From NCBI GenBank assembly GCA_032622095.1, contig CP136062.1, positions 131,023,282 through 131,087,281 on the forward strand: 64,000 nt of DNA. The letters are read 5' to 3'. The position numbers were made by a program, and so were the translations under genes. The notes below the pieces were generated by a model that saw only the letters and a list, made by a program, of their open reading frames with translations, was not told the DNA's origin and ran no database searches. Shown here in pieces: positions 12,098 through 25,432 of this stretch. Source of the stretch: Siphonodentalium dalli (Eukaryota; Mollusca; Scaphopoda; Gadilida; Siphonodentaliidae). Each line of letters starts with the position of its first letter. Within the stretch, counting starts at the first letter, position 1.

Positions 12098-13440
12098 GCT
12101 CAATTTTACTTTGATTTGTCAACAATTTCATTTAGCACTGGCTGCAGGTCGTACCTTTGGTTGGATCATTATGAAATTTGTCATGGACATTGATATGTAG
12201 ATGGGAACGAGTCATTTTGGGGTCATTCGGCAAAAAAACATGGCTGCCGATGGCCATCTTGGATTTCAAAATTCAATCCATTAGCACGGGCTACAGGCCA
12301 GAGTGTTTGTCTGATCATCGTGAAATTTGTTGTGGAAGTTAATTCGGCTGAAAAACATGGCCGCCAGCAGCCATCTTGGATTTTACTCTTTGCATGACTA
12401 AATCTGTTGGCACAGGCTACAAGTCGTACCTTTGGTTGGATCATTATGAAATTTGTCATGGCTGTTCACAGTGGCCATCATGGATTTAAAAATTCAATCC
12501 ATTAGCACAGACTACAGTCCAGATTGTTCGTCTGATCATGATGAAATTTGTTTTGTAAGTTAATATTGACATGTAGATGGGAACGAATCATTTTGGGGTC
12601 AATCGGCCATAAAACATGGCCACCAGTAGCCATCTTGGATTTTACTCTTTGTATGACTAAATCCTTTGACACAGGCTACAGGTCGTATCTTTGGTCGGAT
12701 CATCATGAAATTTGTCATGGATGTTAACATTGACATGTAAATGGGAATGAGTCATTATGGGCTCATTCGGCAAAAAAAACATGGCTGCCAGTGGCCATCT
12801 TGGATTTCAAAATTCAATCCATTAGCATGGGCTACATGCCGTACTGTTTGTCTGATCATCATGAAATTTGTCAGGTATGTTAATATTGACATGCAGATGG
12901 GAACGAGTCATTTTGGGGTCATTCGGCCAAAAAACATGGCCACCAGCAGCCATCTTGAATTTTACTCTTTGCATGACCAAATCCTTTGGCACGGGCTACA
13001 GGTCGTACTTTTGGTCGGATCATCATGAAATTTGTCATGAATGTCAATATTGACATGTAGATGGGAATGAGTCATTTTGGGGTCATTCGGCCATAAAAAA
13101 TGGCCACCAGCAGCCATCTTGGATTTTACTCTTTGCATGACTAAACCTTAGGCACACCCGACAGTCCACTTCCCTCATCCGATCATCACCAAACTTCATA
13201 ATAATCTTGATATTGATCTACTAGATGGAAGCTATCAAATGTTTTTGAATTTCATTGGAAAATATAGCCATCGGCAACCATCTTGGATTTTACTCTATAT
13301 ATCTGTTCATGTTGATAATCTAGTATTACTTAGACCTTTCAACTTTCCGCATTCCTAATCGCTCCATTGACTGTAACACATGAAATTGTTACCTTTCCAT
13401 GTTGAGCTACAGTGTCATTGACACTTTCATTTAGATTCTA
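12098..13440 (+). repeat. TTAGCTCAA/GGCCATCTTGGAT repeat, five or more units
   Basis: Begins TTAGCTCAATTTTACTT and ends near GTTGAGCTACAGTGTCATTG. The interior is diverged tandem units of about 160 bp, each with ATGGGAACGAGTCATTTTGG, AACATGGC and GGCCATCTTGGAT. The same family lies reversed at 51,424 and 59,537. Confidence 0.8.
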
Positions 13441-13521
13441 GTGTATGAAATAACATGTTTGGAACAAGAGGTGCTATAAGAAAGATGCTATTTTTGTGTG
13501 TTGAATTTTCTAGACATTTAT

Positions 13522-14045
13522 TAGCTCAAGTTGTCAGTAATGTCCATTAGCAAGGGCTATAGGTCGTACCTTTGGTCAGATCTTTATGATATGGTTTTTG
13601 AAATCGAAATGTAGATAGGATCGAGGCATTTTGGGGTCATTCGGCAAAAAAACATGACCGCCTGTGGTCATCTTGGATTTCAAGATTCAATCCATTAGCC
13701 GTACATGCCGTATCAGTCATTCCATCATCATGAAATTTGCCATGTATGTTGACATTGGCATGCATATGGGAATGATATGTTTTGGGGTGAATCAGCCATC
13801 TTGGTTTTCAGTATTAAACAACATAAATCGATTAGCACAGGCTACAGGCCGGTACTGTTGGTCTGATCATTATGAAATTTGTCATGGCTGTTGACATTGA
13901 CATGTAGATGGGAATGAGTTGTTTAGGGGTCATTCGTCAAAAAAACATGGACACCAGCGGATATCTTGGATTCTACTCTTTAAATGACTAAATCCTTTGG
14001 CACAACATACAGGCCACATCTTTCATCCGATCATCACCAAACTGC
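13522..14045 (+). repeat. Second, truncated TTAGCTCAAGTT repeat
   Basis: Starts TTAGCTCAAGTTGTCAG, with three internal units (CATCTTGGATTTC, AAATTTGCCATG, ATCTTGGATTCTACTC). The right end is missing. Confidence 0.7.
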
Positions 14046-14689
14046 ATACCTTACTCGTATTTAAATTTGTGCAGTACTATTTTTCATGAACCCATCAGTG
14101 TTCAAATTTAAAACTGAGCAAAAAATACATATATTATTACATATATATTACGGAATGTTGGAGTGAATGACAATTAGGCCTGTTTGTGGGCCTATATTTG
14201 ACCATATTTACATGCTTGCGGGCAACCAACATCACAACCATAACACATATGTAAGCAACCAACATGGTAGCATCGTCTTGAAATACTTGTAAGAAATACA
14301 AATGTTCCAGGCGGAAGGTGCATGACTCGCCCTCATTCACAACCCTGGAGTGAGACTGACATAACAGTCAGTTATGTCAAATAACCCAAAGCCAAGTGTT
14401 GATTTTTTTTCGTCAGTTGCCTACCCGGTTGTGGTTTTACTTCTTTCAAGTTATTTCCAATGATGTGTATAACTATTTCAGTATCAGAATAATTATTTGG
14501 AGCGTAAATGTAGAAACATCCATCTTCACAACAAATCGATGATGCAGTTATGTGTTACATGATTGGACAAATAGTTCAGTGCATTTATGGTTTCACCTCA
14601 AAATAATTGCAACACAAAGTTTCTCAGTGGGAATAAGTACTTTAACCCATCACAAATAATACACTAAAAATCAACAAGAATCAAGAAAT
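14046..14689. other. No recognised feature
   Basis: AT-rich spacer. CAACCAACAT occurs twice at 14,225-14,265. No exon or element called. Confidence 0.4.
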
Positions 14690-16439
14690 GCAGAACAGAA
14701 AACCTTTCCTAGATATGTTCAGTATTTTTTTAGTTATGTGCCTCCAAAGTTTGGAATTTGTCTAATTTCGGAGGCTCAATTTCTCAAAATTAGTTAAAAT
14801 CCATTTTTTATGGTCTTGTATTTTAAAAAATAAAGGAAAATGAAGGGATTCCTTGTTGTTTTAGTCATTTCCTCTCTAGGTTGTGTACAGAATATGATTT
14901 CTTATGCATCTATGATTGAGAGGACAAAAATATTCTTAAACAAAATGTGTGTTCCACCATTGTATGGACAGCCAAATTTGCCTGTGGTCCAGAACCGGCG
15001 TGATGAAATAGCATATTTGATGTCATACAAATCAATAATTATATATCCATATTCCCTGTCTTTCTCATAATCACTTAAGTATACATCGTTAAACACATTG
15101 TAAAGGAATTTCCCAAATCATGGTGTAGAATATCAAATTATGGCCCTATTAATCTTTAGAATTGACTCATCTAAAAATGCCATTTTGGAGCGTTTTTTTT
15201 TTCATTTTAAAACGTTTTTGTGTATAAATTGTAAAAACTTGTTTAATGTGCAAAATCATTTGAACTTTCCTCCTAAAACACTTCAGTGTTGACATAAATG
15301 CCTTATGTTGGATATGTCAATGAATGTCACTGAATTTCACTAATTTTTCTGGAAACTGATGCCAAATTTGAATATCTGAAAAATGGGGTAGGGGAAACCA
15401 TATTGACAAAATCTAGAAAATATGGACCTTGATGCATAAAACTTTACGAGCCTTATTCTTTCATACAGAGTAAACTGCTTCCTGTTTTGATGTTCATATT
15501 TAGAGCTACGATCCTTTTTGTTGTAACTCAATGGCGAAATGGCGAATCATTATTTCCGGCTGGTTCTATATAACATGCTGATAAAAGTTATAAATAAACA
15601 TCTAATAATTATTAAAGTACCAAACTTTTACCATGCAAGAATAATTTGCACAAACTGGAATAAAACAACCCTTTGTCTCCAATGACTAGAATATGGTGAC
15701 AAGATCATAGCCTTTGTGATTTCACCTACCCCATTATCAACATTCAAATTTGGAGTCAGTTTCTTGAAAAAAATTGTGAAATCCAGTGACTGTTGATTGG
15801 CATAACCAATGTAATCATATTTTCCCCAACACTAAGTGTTTTAGGAGGAACGTTCAAATGATTTTACACATTAAACACTAATTGTATTCATTGTTGCTTA
15901 CTATTTGTGCTAAAAAAAAAATTTAAATGGACAAAAACACCACAAAACAGTCCAAAATGGCATTTTTGGAAAAGAGTCAATACAAAGGATTCATAAGTTG
16001 ATTATGGCACATATGTGTTTAGCAATTCCAGCACAGTGTATTTAACCTAGTATACGTAAGAGGTTATGAGGGCATATGTATATCAATTTATTGAGTTGTA
16101 TGACCTCATATATGGTATATCATCACACCAGTTCTGTGTCACAAGGCAAATTTGGCTAAGTCCATACAATGGAACACACATTTTGTTTAAGAATATTTTT
16201 GTCTTCTCGATCATAGATGCATAAAGAAATCATTTTTTGTGCACAATATAGTGAGACAACTAATACAACAGTAAGATATCCCTTCATTGTTCTCTAGTTT
16301 TTAAAATACTAGACCCTAAAATATGGATTTTAGCTAATTCTTCAGAAATTGAGGCTCCGAAATTAGACAGACTCCCAATTTTGGAGGCACATAACTCGAA
16401 AATTCTCAACGTATCTGGAAAATGTTTTCTGTTCTGTAA
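14690..16439. mobile_element. 1.75-kb foldback element
   Basis: The two halves are inverted copies meeting near 15,560. The ends GCAGAACAGAAAAC and its complement pair, as do TTATGTGCCTCCAAA (left) against TTTGGAGGCACATAA-type sequence (right), and the AATATTCTTAAACAAAATGT blocks. By eye the arms are roughly four-fifths identical. No conserved frame; the 76-codon frame at 14,840 lies in an arm and is not conserved. Confidence 0.85.
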
Positions 16440-17153
16440 TCAGAATTGTGTACTCAACAAACTGGATATATAAAAGGAAGCACATGTGAAAAGAAGTTTT
16501 TTATAAACATCCTCGAAAAAGCTATACCTATTTTACCAAATTTTACTAAATTTATTTCACAAAATTCATCAATTTCGCCTTTCTTGATCGTTTTTTTATT
16601 TTTAGTATGTTGTTTATAATTGGTTAATAAACTTATTCCTCCTAAGAAACATTGTGTTGCAATTAGTTTGAGGTTTGGCACTTTATTCTCATAAATGCAC
16701 TGGACTAAAACCTTACCAGTCTCTGTACCATTTAAAGGCCCTCGCAAAGGTCAAATAGGCCAATATTCCAGACACTGCATTATATATGGACTTCAAAGAT
16801 AATACATGGTAGGGAGACTGACTTGGAATGAAAATAGAGACATCGGTTGCGAATCAGTGACAACTTTGTCATACCCTCACTTTTCGAAGAAAAATAAGGG
16901 GTATATCGGATTTGAACAAAATTGGACGTTTCCATCGTGACTACTTTAAAAGAGGGTCCAATGACTTGGTTTAAACTTTCCATTCTAGAGTTATAGTTCT
17001 TTGTTTATCTCAAAATATTGGTTTTCTGTCCCTCCATGAAGATATTTTAGGCATGATTTATCGGATCTCACTGAAAATTGGTATGGAGGTTCCATCGCGC
17101 GTGCTTTCAAAAGAGGGTCATAGGACGTCGATTTATCTGTAAATAACAGATAT
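16440..17153. other. No gene; faint two-unit repeat
   Basis: AGAGGGTCCAATGAC-like and AGAGGGTCATAGGAC-like segments at about 16,950 and 17,113 are preceded by similar GTTTCCATCG/GTTCCATCGCG stretches. Otherwise nothing recognised. Confidence 0.4.
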
Positions 17154-17560
17154 TAGCTCAACTTGAGTCTTGAGATATTGTCATGGTTGTTGTACATCCG
17201 TCCATTAACAATTTCTTCAATTTCTTTGATGCACCCTACAGGCCACATGACTCACCCGATCATCACCAATGGATCTTCGGGATGACCACTAAATTAAACA
17301 TGGCTGCCAGTGGCCATCTTGGATTTACCGTCTATGCATGACTAGTCCATAGCGACACCACACAAACCACATCCCTTATCCGATTGTCACCAAACTTCAT
17401 ATGGATTTTTGGGGTGACCTCTAGATGTGAGTCAATGATTCTCTCCAAAATTCGTTAAAAAATGGCCGTCAGCATCCATCTTGGATTTCACATATTAATT
17501 AATCGGCACACCCTGCATCCCATATTTATTGGATAATTGTTTTGAAAATTTACAGACTTT
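17154..17560 (+). repeat. TTAGCTCAACTT repeat, left part
   Basis: Starts TTAGCTCAACTTGAGTC with ACATCCGTCC, then two units carrying GGCCATCTTGGATTTAC and CATCTTGGATTTCAC. Same family as 12,098. Confidence 0.7.
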
Positions 17561-17919
17561 TAGGATTACCCCGCTACGCGCATGGCCTGAACTGACTGTT
17601 GTAGACCTGGCAAATACACTATTGTTGCGAGGCGACAACATTCAACTGTAGCTGAACGGTGTAGACCAGTGACTTCCATTCCGTGGGGTTTGTGATACAT
17701 TGATTGAACTGTTTTTAAGTGTCTTACTGTCACTTGTTGTGTCATGTTCGCCATGACACAACTTGATCGAAATTCAATGCAACATATCCCAAACCCTTCA
17801 TGAGACTGAGAGTGAGAATGACTTGCCCATTGCATATAGCCATATACTGACCCAAAACGATATGTTTCAGCCAACTTGAAACTGTCGTATTCGATGTCGG
17901 ATTTTCTCGGGCTTCTCAA

Positions 17920-18305
17920 AACATAATCAGGGAGCCTGCTGGGTTCTATTTGCACAATCGCGTACGAAAGGTTTGATGCCTAAGATTTGTTACACTCCAG
18001 GAAGTTCAAAGAAAAACCCCAAAATTACTTCTATTTGCACTTTTGAGTACAAAGCTGATTTTTGTTTTACTAGTGCTCCAGCAATTACTGATCAACAATA
18101 CACAATTTCTGAAACGAAATTTCCTGGCGTTTTCATTTCAGAAGGGGGGTTTTGAAATTACCCCCAAAACCCCAAAAATGACTTCTATTTGCACTTTCGA
18201 GTACAAAGCTGATTTTCATATTAATAGTGCTCTAATCATCACTGTTCAATAATACACAATTTCTGAAACAGAATTCCCTGGCCTTTTCATTTCAGAATGG
18301 GTTTT
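17920..18305 (+). repeat. TTTCTGAAACG/CTATTTGCAC repeat, two units
   Basis: Two units of about 150 bp with ACTTCTATTTGCACTTT, GAGTACAAAGCTGATTTT and ACACAATTTCTGAAAC. A reversed copy with the same outer end (CGTACGAAAGG) lies at 29,520-30,005. It abuts the AGCTCACC repeat at 18,306. Confidence 0.75.
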
Positions 18306-18900
18306 TAGCTCACCTGAGACGAAGTCTCCGGTGGAGCTATAGTCATCACTCCTCGTCCGTCGTCCGTCCGTCCGTCCGTCCGTCAACTTTTAAAAAACAT
18401 CTTCTCCTCTGAAACCATCATACCGAATTGGTTCATATTTGGTGTGAATGTTCCCTATGTGACTCTCATTCAGATTTGTTCAAATGAGGTCACTGGGTCA
18501 AATAGTTGCGAAGCCAGAGCCATAACTCTATTCCTCCATAGTAATTCTTACAACGACTTCTTGTTCAGAACCATTGGGCCGATTTAGCTAATATTTGGTA
18601 TGGAGGTCCTTGGGTGACTGGTGTTCAGATTTGTTCAAATGAGGTCACCCGGTCAATTAGTTGAGAAACCAGGGCCATAACTCATAGTAATTCTTACAAT
18701 GACTTCTTCTAAAAAAATATTTGGCCGATTTAGCTTATATTTGGTACAGAGAGACCTTGGGTGACTGGGGTTCAGATTTGTTAAAATGGGGTCACTGGGT
18801 CAAATATGGGCAGAGTTAGGGACATAACTTTAAAAACAAAAAATTTAATTTTTGCATTTTCACCTTTAATATTTGTTTAGGACACATTATGGTCTGCACT
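18306..18900 (+). repeat. AGCTCACCTGAGACGAAG repeat
   Basis: Well-preserved copy: AGCTCACCTGAGACGAAGTC, CGTCCGTCCGTCC, then three internal units and a right end near TTTGTTTAGGACACAT, which matches the copy at 22,364. Confidence 0.85.
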
Positions 18901-21044
18901 CTGTAGTTTTTCAAAAAACATGCTATGGCCATGCCTATATATACATGTAGACTGATTCTAACACTATCATTGTCAGGTTATAATCAATGTTTGAGGATAG
19001 TTGCTATGTATTTTTCATTTGTGTTGCATTTGTCAATATTAATGGGTCCCAGGAGCCCAGATGGTACTAGTGCAGAGCCCATTTAATTTTCATTAGATGG
19101 TGGACTGCATGTCCATAATCCTAAATAAACATGACTCTTATCAGACCGAGATAGTATAGTGTAGGTTTTCAACAACCGTACTAGAATTATAGTTAAAAAA
19201 GACTCAACCATTATTTTCCACTGCCCTATATGTCACAATATATTCACAATATATTCATATGGCAGTATTCATCCGAAGTTGGGTGATGAAGCTAATAAAT
19301 TTGCTATGATACTGCGGTAGAGCAAAGTGATCTGAACAAATCAAGGATAAGCCACTACATGTAGAAAACATTAAAAAACATGTATATTGTGAAATATTTT
19401 AATAATGGCCGCTGGTTGTTACAAACAGGCCATAATTGAGCTGACCATTCATGTTGTTTACCAAACATCAACGTACACATTACTAAATATTTTGAAATAT
19501 ATATGTTCTTGAATGTTTCAAACAGACTCTGGCTTTTGCACAAAACGCTTGGATTAGCCAAACAATGAAAAAATTACCAACTTTAGGTAAAATAATGGTA
19601 CTCTTTCTTCACACAATCACTTTGACCTACACACATCATAGCAATCCAGCAGTACACATCAGCATGATATTAAATTAGCAGGAGCACTTAACCTGGGGTG
19701 GTATTAAAGATGAAAATATCTTTAAAATGGTAAGTTATGAGGGCTCTTAGCTATTATGAAGAATTATGTTAGTGAAATTATAGACCCTCATCTTCTTCAA
19801 CCTGCAAGTGCTGCAAGTATCATGGCGTACCAAAATTAATCTGGGACTGACAAAGGCTCATTCTACTATTGATTGAATAGTGATGATTCCATCATTTCCT
19901 AAATCTTTTTGTGAGATGAGTTGTCATAGTCATTTTGGAAGAATTGATTACTTCTGAAATTTATTCTGGGATATATGGCCATCTCTCGTCTGATTACAAC
20001 ATGTTTTTACTATGTACAGATAAAATACCCATTTTAAGATCGCAACTTGTGGTTGCTGCATGAAGCAAACAGCTGGTCATTCCATTTAGCAAAAGTGTTT
20101 AGCATGTTCCATAGCTTGGTCACTTAAATCAGCTGCTAAATGTTGTTAACAAATTTTGAAAACCATGTTCAATCTGTACATTTCAGTTGATTAGATCACA
20201 ATCATTACCTGATTTTTGATAAAGCACACCAATTTCCAAGGCATGTCCAAAGTCTGGAAGGGCATTTGTTGTGTGTTGAGGTCAACACATGGTCAGCAGC
20301 GATTTCCAGCTAATCCCATTGTGTGTGGTCAATTGTGCCCAAAGTTGGTCAGAGCATGCGGATAGTTCTTTTCTAGAATAGATCTCGTCCTCGACTCAAT
20401 TGATTCTGGTAAAGAACTATGTTCTATAACCCTCACTTATTAAAAATAAATTTCAAACTAAAATTCAATTCAACATTTGAACCATAAAAGACATAGCTAT
20501 AGTTTTAGCTATAGTTTAAATGAAATGCCACATTGCACTCATTTACAACGATAAAAATGTGATATGTCATCCCATCTATAGCCATTTTGGCAGCCATCTC
20601 ATATCAAAGGCAGTGAAATCAATATAAAAAGGATGAACTACTCATAAATACAAGTATTTATTCATATCATATCATTAGCTACCCTCGTTTGCACTACTAA
20701 TCAATTACCATAAAATTTATGATTTCGTCAAAATCTTGGTTATTGAGAAAATGCCAGTTTTTCATTCTACGGCTAATACATTTCATCCAAAACCTTGTTG
20801 AGCACTCATGAGTGGAAGCACAATGTACTGATACTTTAAAGATGAAAAAAAAATCTATATGTTGCACTATTTTAATTATTGTTGACTTTGCTAAATTTTT
20901 AAGTCGGCCATTTTGGATTTTCAGGGTCAAGAGCTCCTTGAAGGTCAATCCCGTCTTATAATGCTATAGAAAATATCGGAAATGATACCTCTATGTGGCA
21001 TTAATGCATATAGGTCATTAAAATTCTAATTGGGGTCTCAACTT
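18901..21044. other. 2.1 kb without a recognised gene
   Basis: The longest stretch without a clear element in the left half. Frames are short and stop-rich. TCATATCATATCATTAGC near 20,655 is weakly repetitive. It may be single-copy intergenic DNA; I see no exon. Confidence 0.45.
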
Positions 21045-21055
21045 TGAGAAAAAAG

Positions 21056-21086
21056 GGCTGAACCCCAAAATTGGGGTTCAGGCCCT
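21056..21086. repeat. CTGAACCCCAA palindrome
   Basis: CTGAACCCCAAAATTGGGG continues to TTCAG, a perfect 24-bp inverted repeat extended by GGG/CCC on both sides. Confidence 0.7.
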
Positions 21087-21219
21087 TAAAAATGGAATTT
21101 GGGCCCCTTTTTAGCAAAAATCGGTCGGCACCACTGAATTCCTCATCGAAAAGTACTCTAGAATCAGTATCAAACAGAAAGTGGTTGGACATTCCCTAAA
21201 GAGCCCAGTTGTGAGACCG

Positions 21220-21638
21220 ACTACCTGACTGATTGGTCTGACATACATGTATTGTGTTTTGGGTCCATGGATAATTGGGCTTCAAACATGTTTAAATGGT
21301 TTTAGAAAAAGGCGCTTGTGAGATTGGAAATTTTCAACAATTGAGAAAGTTTGAGGTGTCAGTTGTGAAATTCCAACCTAAGACTTGGGAGTCTGGATCC
21401 CGGTCGGGAGGGGAATTGTTGAGCTGAAGGAGGGGGGTGATCAGTAGTGTACAGTTGTCAATTTCAATGTGGATTTTTACCAAGCTACATACTTGAAGTC
21501 TCTCTAGCCACATATCCTGTTTAAATCTACTTCTTTTAAAGTGATTATGAAAAGTGCTGACTGTTTTGGTCTCCAGAGTCCCAGTCTTATCAGGCTTTGC
21601 AGTATGGTGAGCGACCCCACAGTCATTGACTGTCTTGT
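21220..21638 (+). mobile_element. Repeat ending in hairpin plus CTTGT (copy 2)
   Basis: The longest of the three copies (others at 11,650 and 25,975). Shares CTGACATACATGTAT, AACCTAAGACTTGGGAGTCT and the terminal ACAGTCATTGACTGT then CTTGT. The next repeat starts immediately after it. Confidence 0.65.
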
Positions 21639-22363
21639 TTGAAAGTACCCACAAAAACCCTAAAATTTATTTTTATTTGCACATATTGTCGAAGACAAAG
21701 CTGATTTTCTCCTCAATAGTTATCCTCCTATCGCTGGTCATAAAAACCTCGTTTAAGAAACGAAATTCCGTGACGTTTTCGTTTAAGAAGCACAGGTCAC
21801 CAGAACTCACCAGAACAAAAATTGACCCTACCCCAATAATACTTAATTACATATGAATAAGTATAATTGGGGTGGGGTAAGTTTTGTTCTGGTAATATGT
21901 GTTAAGGAGAAAAACCCGAAAAAATAGTTTTATTTGCACTGCCGTACGCACAGATGATATTTTTTCTTAATACTATCTCCACTATCATCTTTGTTCACAG
22001 ACCAAATGGTAAAAAAAAAACGAAAATATCACCCGGAGAATTCATTAAAAAAGGTGTAGAAAATTATGAAATAATAAAATGTTATGGACCCCGTACGTTC
22101 ACTCGCTGTCAAATTTACCTGGCAAGTTTATCGGAATTTCGTTGTAGAAGCCCTGTGGTTAAGATCTGTATGATTCTTGGTCAGAATCAATGGTGCAGTA
22201 ACACCTGGCATTTCATATTATCATATAAGCGATAAAACAATGGAAAACATACAATGTGTAATTGTTTGTGTCATTTTTTCGGGCAGAATCGGGGGAACAA
22301 CATTTTCAAAATCCGCTTTGGGGGAGTTCTTTGAAAAAAGTCCTATTTACGTGTATGGTTTTT
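21639..22363 (+). repeat. Diverged relative of the TTTCTGAAACG repeat
   Basis: TTTATTTTTATTTGCAC, GACAAAGCTGATTTTCTC and AAGAAACGAAATTCC recall the units at 17,920. An inverted repeat around CCAGAACAAAA/TTTTGTTCTGG spans about 21,810-21,892. It abuts an AGCTCACC repeat on its right, as at 18,306. Confidence 0.5.
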
Positions 22364-22950
22364 AGCTCACCTGAGACGAAGTCTCCGGTGGAGCTATAGT
22401 CATCACTCCTCGTCCGTCGTCCGTCTGTCCGTCCGTCTGTCCGTCCGTCAACTTTTTTTTAAACATCTTCTCCTCTGAAACCATCATACCAAATTGGTTC
22501 ATATTTGGTGTGGATGTTCCCTAGGTGACTCTCATTCAGATTTGTTCAAATGAGGTCACTGGGTCAAATAGTTGCGAAACCAGGGCCATAACTCTATTCC
22601 TCCATAGTAATTCTTACAACAACTTCTTGTCCATAACCATTGGGCCAATTTAGCTAATATTTGGTATGGAGAGTCCTTGGGTGACTGGTGTTAAGATTTG
22701 TTCAAATGAGGTCACCCGGTCAATTACTTGAGAAACCAGGGCCATAACTCATAGTAATTCTTACAATGACTTCTTCTAAAAAAATATTTGGCCGATTTAG
22801 CTTATATTTGGTACAGAGATACCTTGGGTGACTGGGGTTCAGATTTGTTCAAATGGGGTCACTGGGTCAAATAGGGACAGAGCCAGGGACATAACTTTAA
22901 AAACAAAAAAATTAATTTTTGCATTTTGACCTTTAATTTTTGTTTAGGAC
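22364..22950 (+). repeat. AGCTCACCTGAGACGAAG repeat
   Basis: Near twin of 18,306-18,900 over its whole length, including AAAAAAATATTTGGCCGA and the right end TTTGTTTAGGACACAT. Confidence 0.85.
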
Positions 22951-23084
22951 ACATCACAGCCTCATATTTCTTACCTAGATTTTTCTTAGCATGTTCTTCA
23001 TCTGTATGGATTTTGGTATTGTTTATTTAACCCCTTCCACTCTTGTTTTGATATAGAATTCATCCAAGACAGGATTACTCAAAC

Positions 23085-23260
23085 ATTTTTCATCTGATCA
23101 ACACCAAATTTGGTATATGAATTTTTGACACTTATATACAGATCAAGTTAAAATATGGGTTTGATCCGATATATTTTAACAGAGTTATGGCCCTTTATAA
23201 TTCACACCCCTTTGCTATGCACTATTAATTTTTAAGAGGACACTCTAGCCTGTATTATTG
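23085..23260 (+). repeat. Fragment of the GGGGGACACTGTGG repeat family
   Basis: CACCAAATTTGGTATATGA and TATACAGATCAAGTT match the interior of 1-232. The end AGAGGACACTCTAGCC is a diverged GGGGGACACTGTGGCC. Confidence 0.6.
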
Positions 23261-23399
23261 AAAAAGCCAATTTATCATAGTGTGGTCACCGGATCCTCTT
23301 GCTGAATACTGCTTGCTTCAGACCAGTTTACCATCTGTCATTACAAGACATGACATTAGCTAAACAACTACCAGAGTCTACAAGGAATAGTCCATTGTT

Positions 23400-24900
23400 C
23401 ATTTCTCCAAGCCTGGACATAGTGTGTCTGACATTTGCAGAATGAAGTCCCCAGATGGTGAATTTAGTGTTGCTACCCCATACAACAGGCTAGCATCACC
23501 AAATACACCTCAATTACCTTATTCTGCTTAGGCTTCATCTTCTGGGACAATTTTTTTTAAAACATGTTTTAAAATTTGAAAAAAGTGACACCATTATATA
23601 TAACATCTGCAGAGTTATGAAACTTTACTCTTTAATGAAATTATGGAAACATTCCACCCTCCCCCACCCACCCCCTCCCATATGGCCCAGGCCCAACTCT
23701 GCCATCAACCAACATCCCTTCCAAGCCATATCACCTCTCAATTTAATACCTCAGATTCTCACCACAGAGGCATATATATCTGTAAAGGTACAGGTCATTA
23801 ATTATATAAACTGGCCAGATGACATGTATTATTCTAATCTAAACATATCTGTGGCATTTTAATGACTGACATTCAATGATACTGTGAATGGCTTTGATTT
23901 CTTCAAGTCTGGAAATAGTGTGTCTGACATTTACATAGTGAGGTCCCCAGATGGTGAATTTAGTGTTGCTATTCCATACAGCATGCTAGCATCACCAAAT
24001 ACACATGCCAGGGACCTAATTCTGCTTAGTCCTCATCTTCTTGGAAGTATCCTAAGTATCAAATTGACAGTTTGATTTAGTCACTTTTTCCACCTGTTCA
24101 GTTTCAATGTCCCCCTAATTTGCAGAAGATAAAATGCATAATTGAGGTGCTCAATGGGTGTGTATCACCAACTTCAACTGTAGGACTTCAATCTGTTCCT
24201 TGGTTTTATTGGCCATTGAGGCCTAATCAGATTGAGGATGAATTTGGTGATGCTAGCCTGCCTTACAGAATATTGTCATTAAATCCACATTTTTGGGACC
24301 TAATTCTGCAAATGTCAGACATACTAAATTCAGGTTTGGCCATTTCATATTATTGTTTTAATCACCACTTATCCAGATGAAATCATACGACTAATATTCA
24401 AAGAAAAATGGGGGGGGGGGTATATATTGGATTAAATTTGTCTTCTATCTGGCATTTGCAGAATGAGGTCCCCAGAGGGTGAATTTAGTTATGCTACCCT
24501 GCACAGCAGTCTAGCATCACCAAATACACTAGCCAGGGTCCTCATTCTGCTTAGGCCTCATCTTCTGGGAAGTATATAGGCACTTAAATTGACATTTTTA
24601 CTTACTTTAGCCCTTCTGTTTAGTTTCTATATCCCCTAATTTGTGAATATAAAATGCATAATTGAGGTGCCCAATGGGTGCACATCACCAACTTTAACTG
24701 GAGAACTTCAATCTAATGCTATGTCTCCCATAGCAGTTGAGGCCTACACAGAATGAGGTCCCCAGAGGGTGAATTTGGTGATGCTAGCCCGCATTGCAGG
24801 ATTGTGTCATTAAATTCACCCTTTGGTGACCTCATTCTGCAAATGTCAGACACTATGTTCAGGCTTGTCTGTTCGAATATTATGTTCTTAACCACCAGTA
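23400..24900 (+). repeat. Four to five diverged tandem units, CCCCAGATGGTGAATTTAG
   Basis: Units near 23,435, 23,930, 24,225, 24,465 and 24,750 share GTCCCCAGAGGGTGAATTT, GATGCTAGC or its complement GCTAGCATCACCAAATACAC, and CATTTGCAGAATGA. Some units are inverted relative to others, giving internal palindromes. An 11-base G run ends at 24,420. Confidence 0.65.
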
Positions 24901-24959
24901 TCCAGTTGAACTCATTATACCATGATTTTGCAAAGAAAACTTGGGGGGTATATTGGATT

Positions 24960-25320
24960 GAATTTGTCAGTCTCTATGTCAGACTGTTCTCCCATCCATC
25001 CATCTGTCATTATGTCTCTATCCGTCCATCAATTGTTTTCTTCTCCAGATACATATTAAAGACCAAATGGGTTTATATATTTAGGTGTGGATGTCCCCCA
25101 GGTGACTCACATTCAGATTTGTTCAAATGAGTTCATCAGGTCAAATATGTGAGAAGTCAGGGCCATAACTCTTTCCTTCCATAGTAATTCTTAAAACAAT
25201 TTCTTCTCAAGAACCATCTGGACTATTTAGATTATGTTTGGTATGGATGGTCCTTCGGTGACTGGGGTTTAGATTTTTTCAGATTTGGGGTCATTTTAGG
25301 AAAATCAGTTCAGTTCAACT
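24960..25320 (+). repeat. Decayed AGCTCACC repeat
   Basis: CATCCATCCATCTGTC, then TTTAGGTGTGGATGTCCC and GTCAGGGCCATAACTC: a weakened copy of the family. Confidence 0.6.
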
Positions 25321-25432
25321 CTTAAAATCTAATGTCTGAAATTACCAAATGAATGGATCTCATAGATGGGGATTCACGTTTGTTCAAATAGGGGCGGAGA
25401 TAAGAGATTTAATTATCAACCAGCCACCCTAC

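Noticed and set aside
14840-15070. 76-codon frame starting with a signal-peptide-like MKGFLVVLVISSLGC
   Set aside because: It lies in an arm of the 14,690-16,439 foldback element, and the opposite arm does not keep the frame. The hydrophobic start is a chance reading.
17566-17955. 129-codon open frame on the - strand
   Set aside because: No recognised family, and it overlaps the start of the 17,920 repeat. No splice or polyadenylation context.
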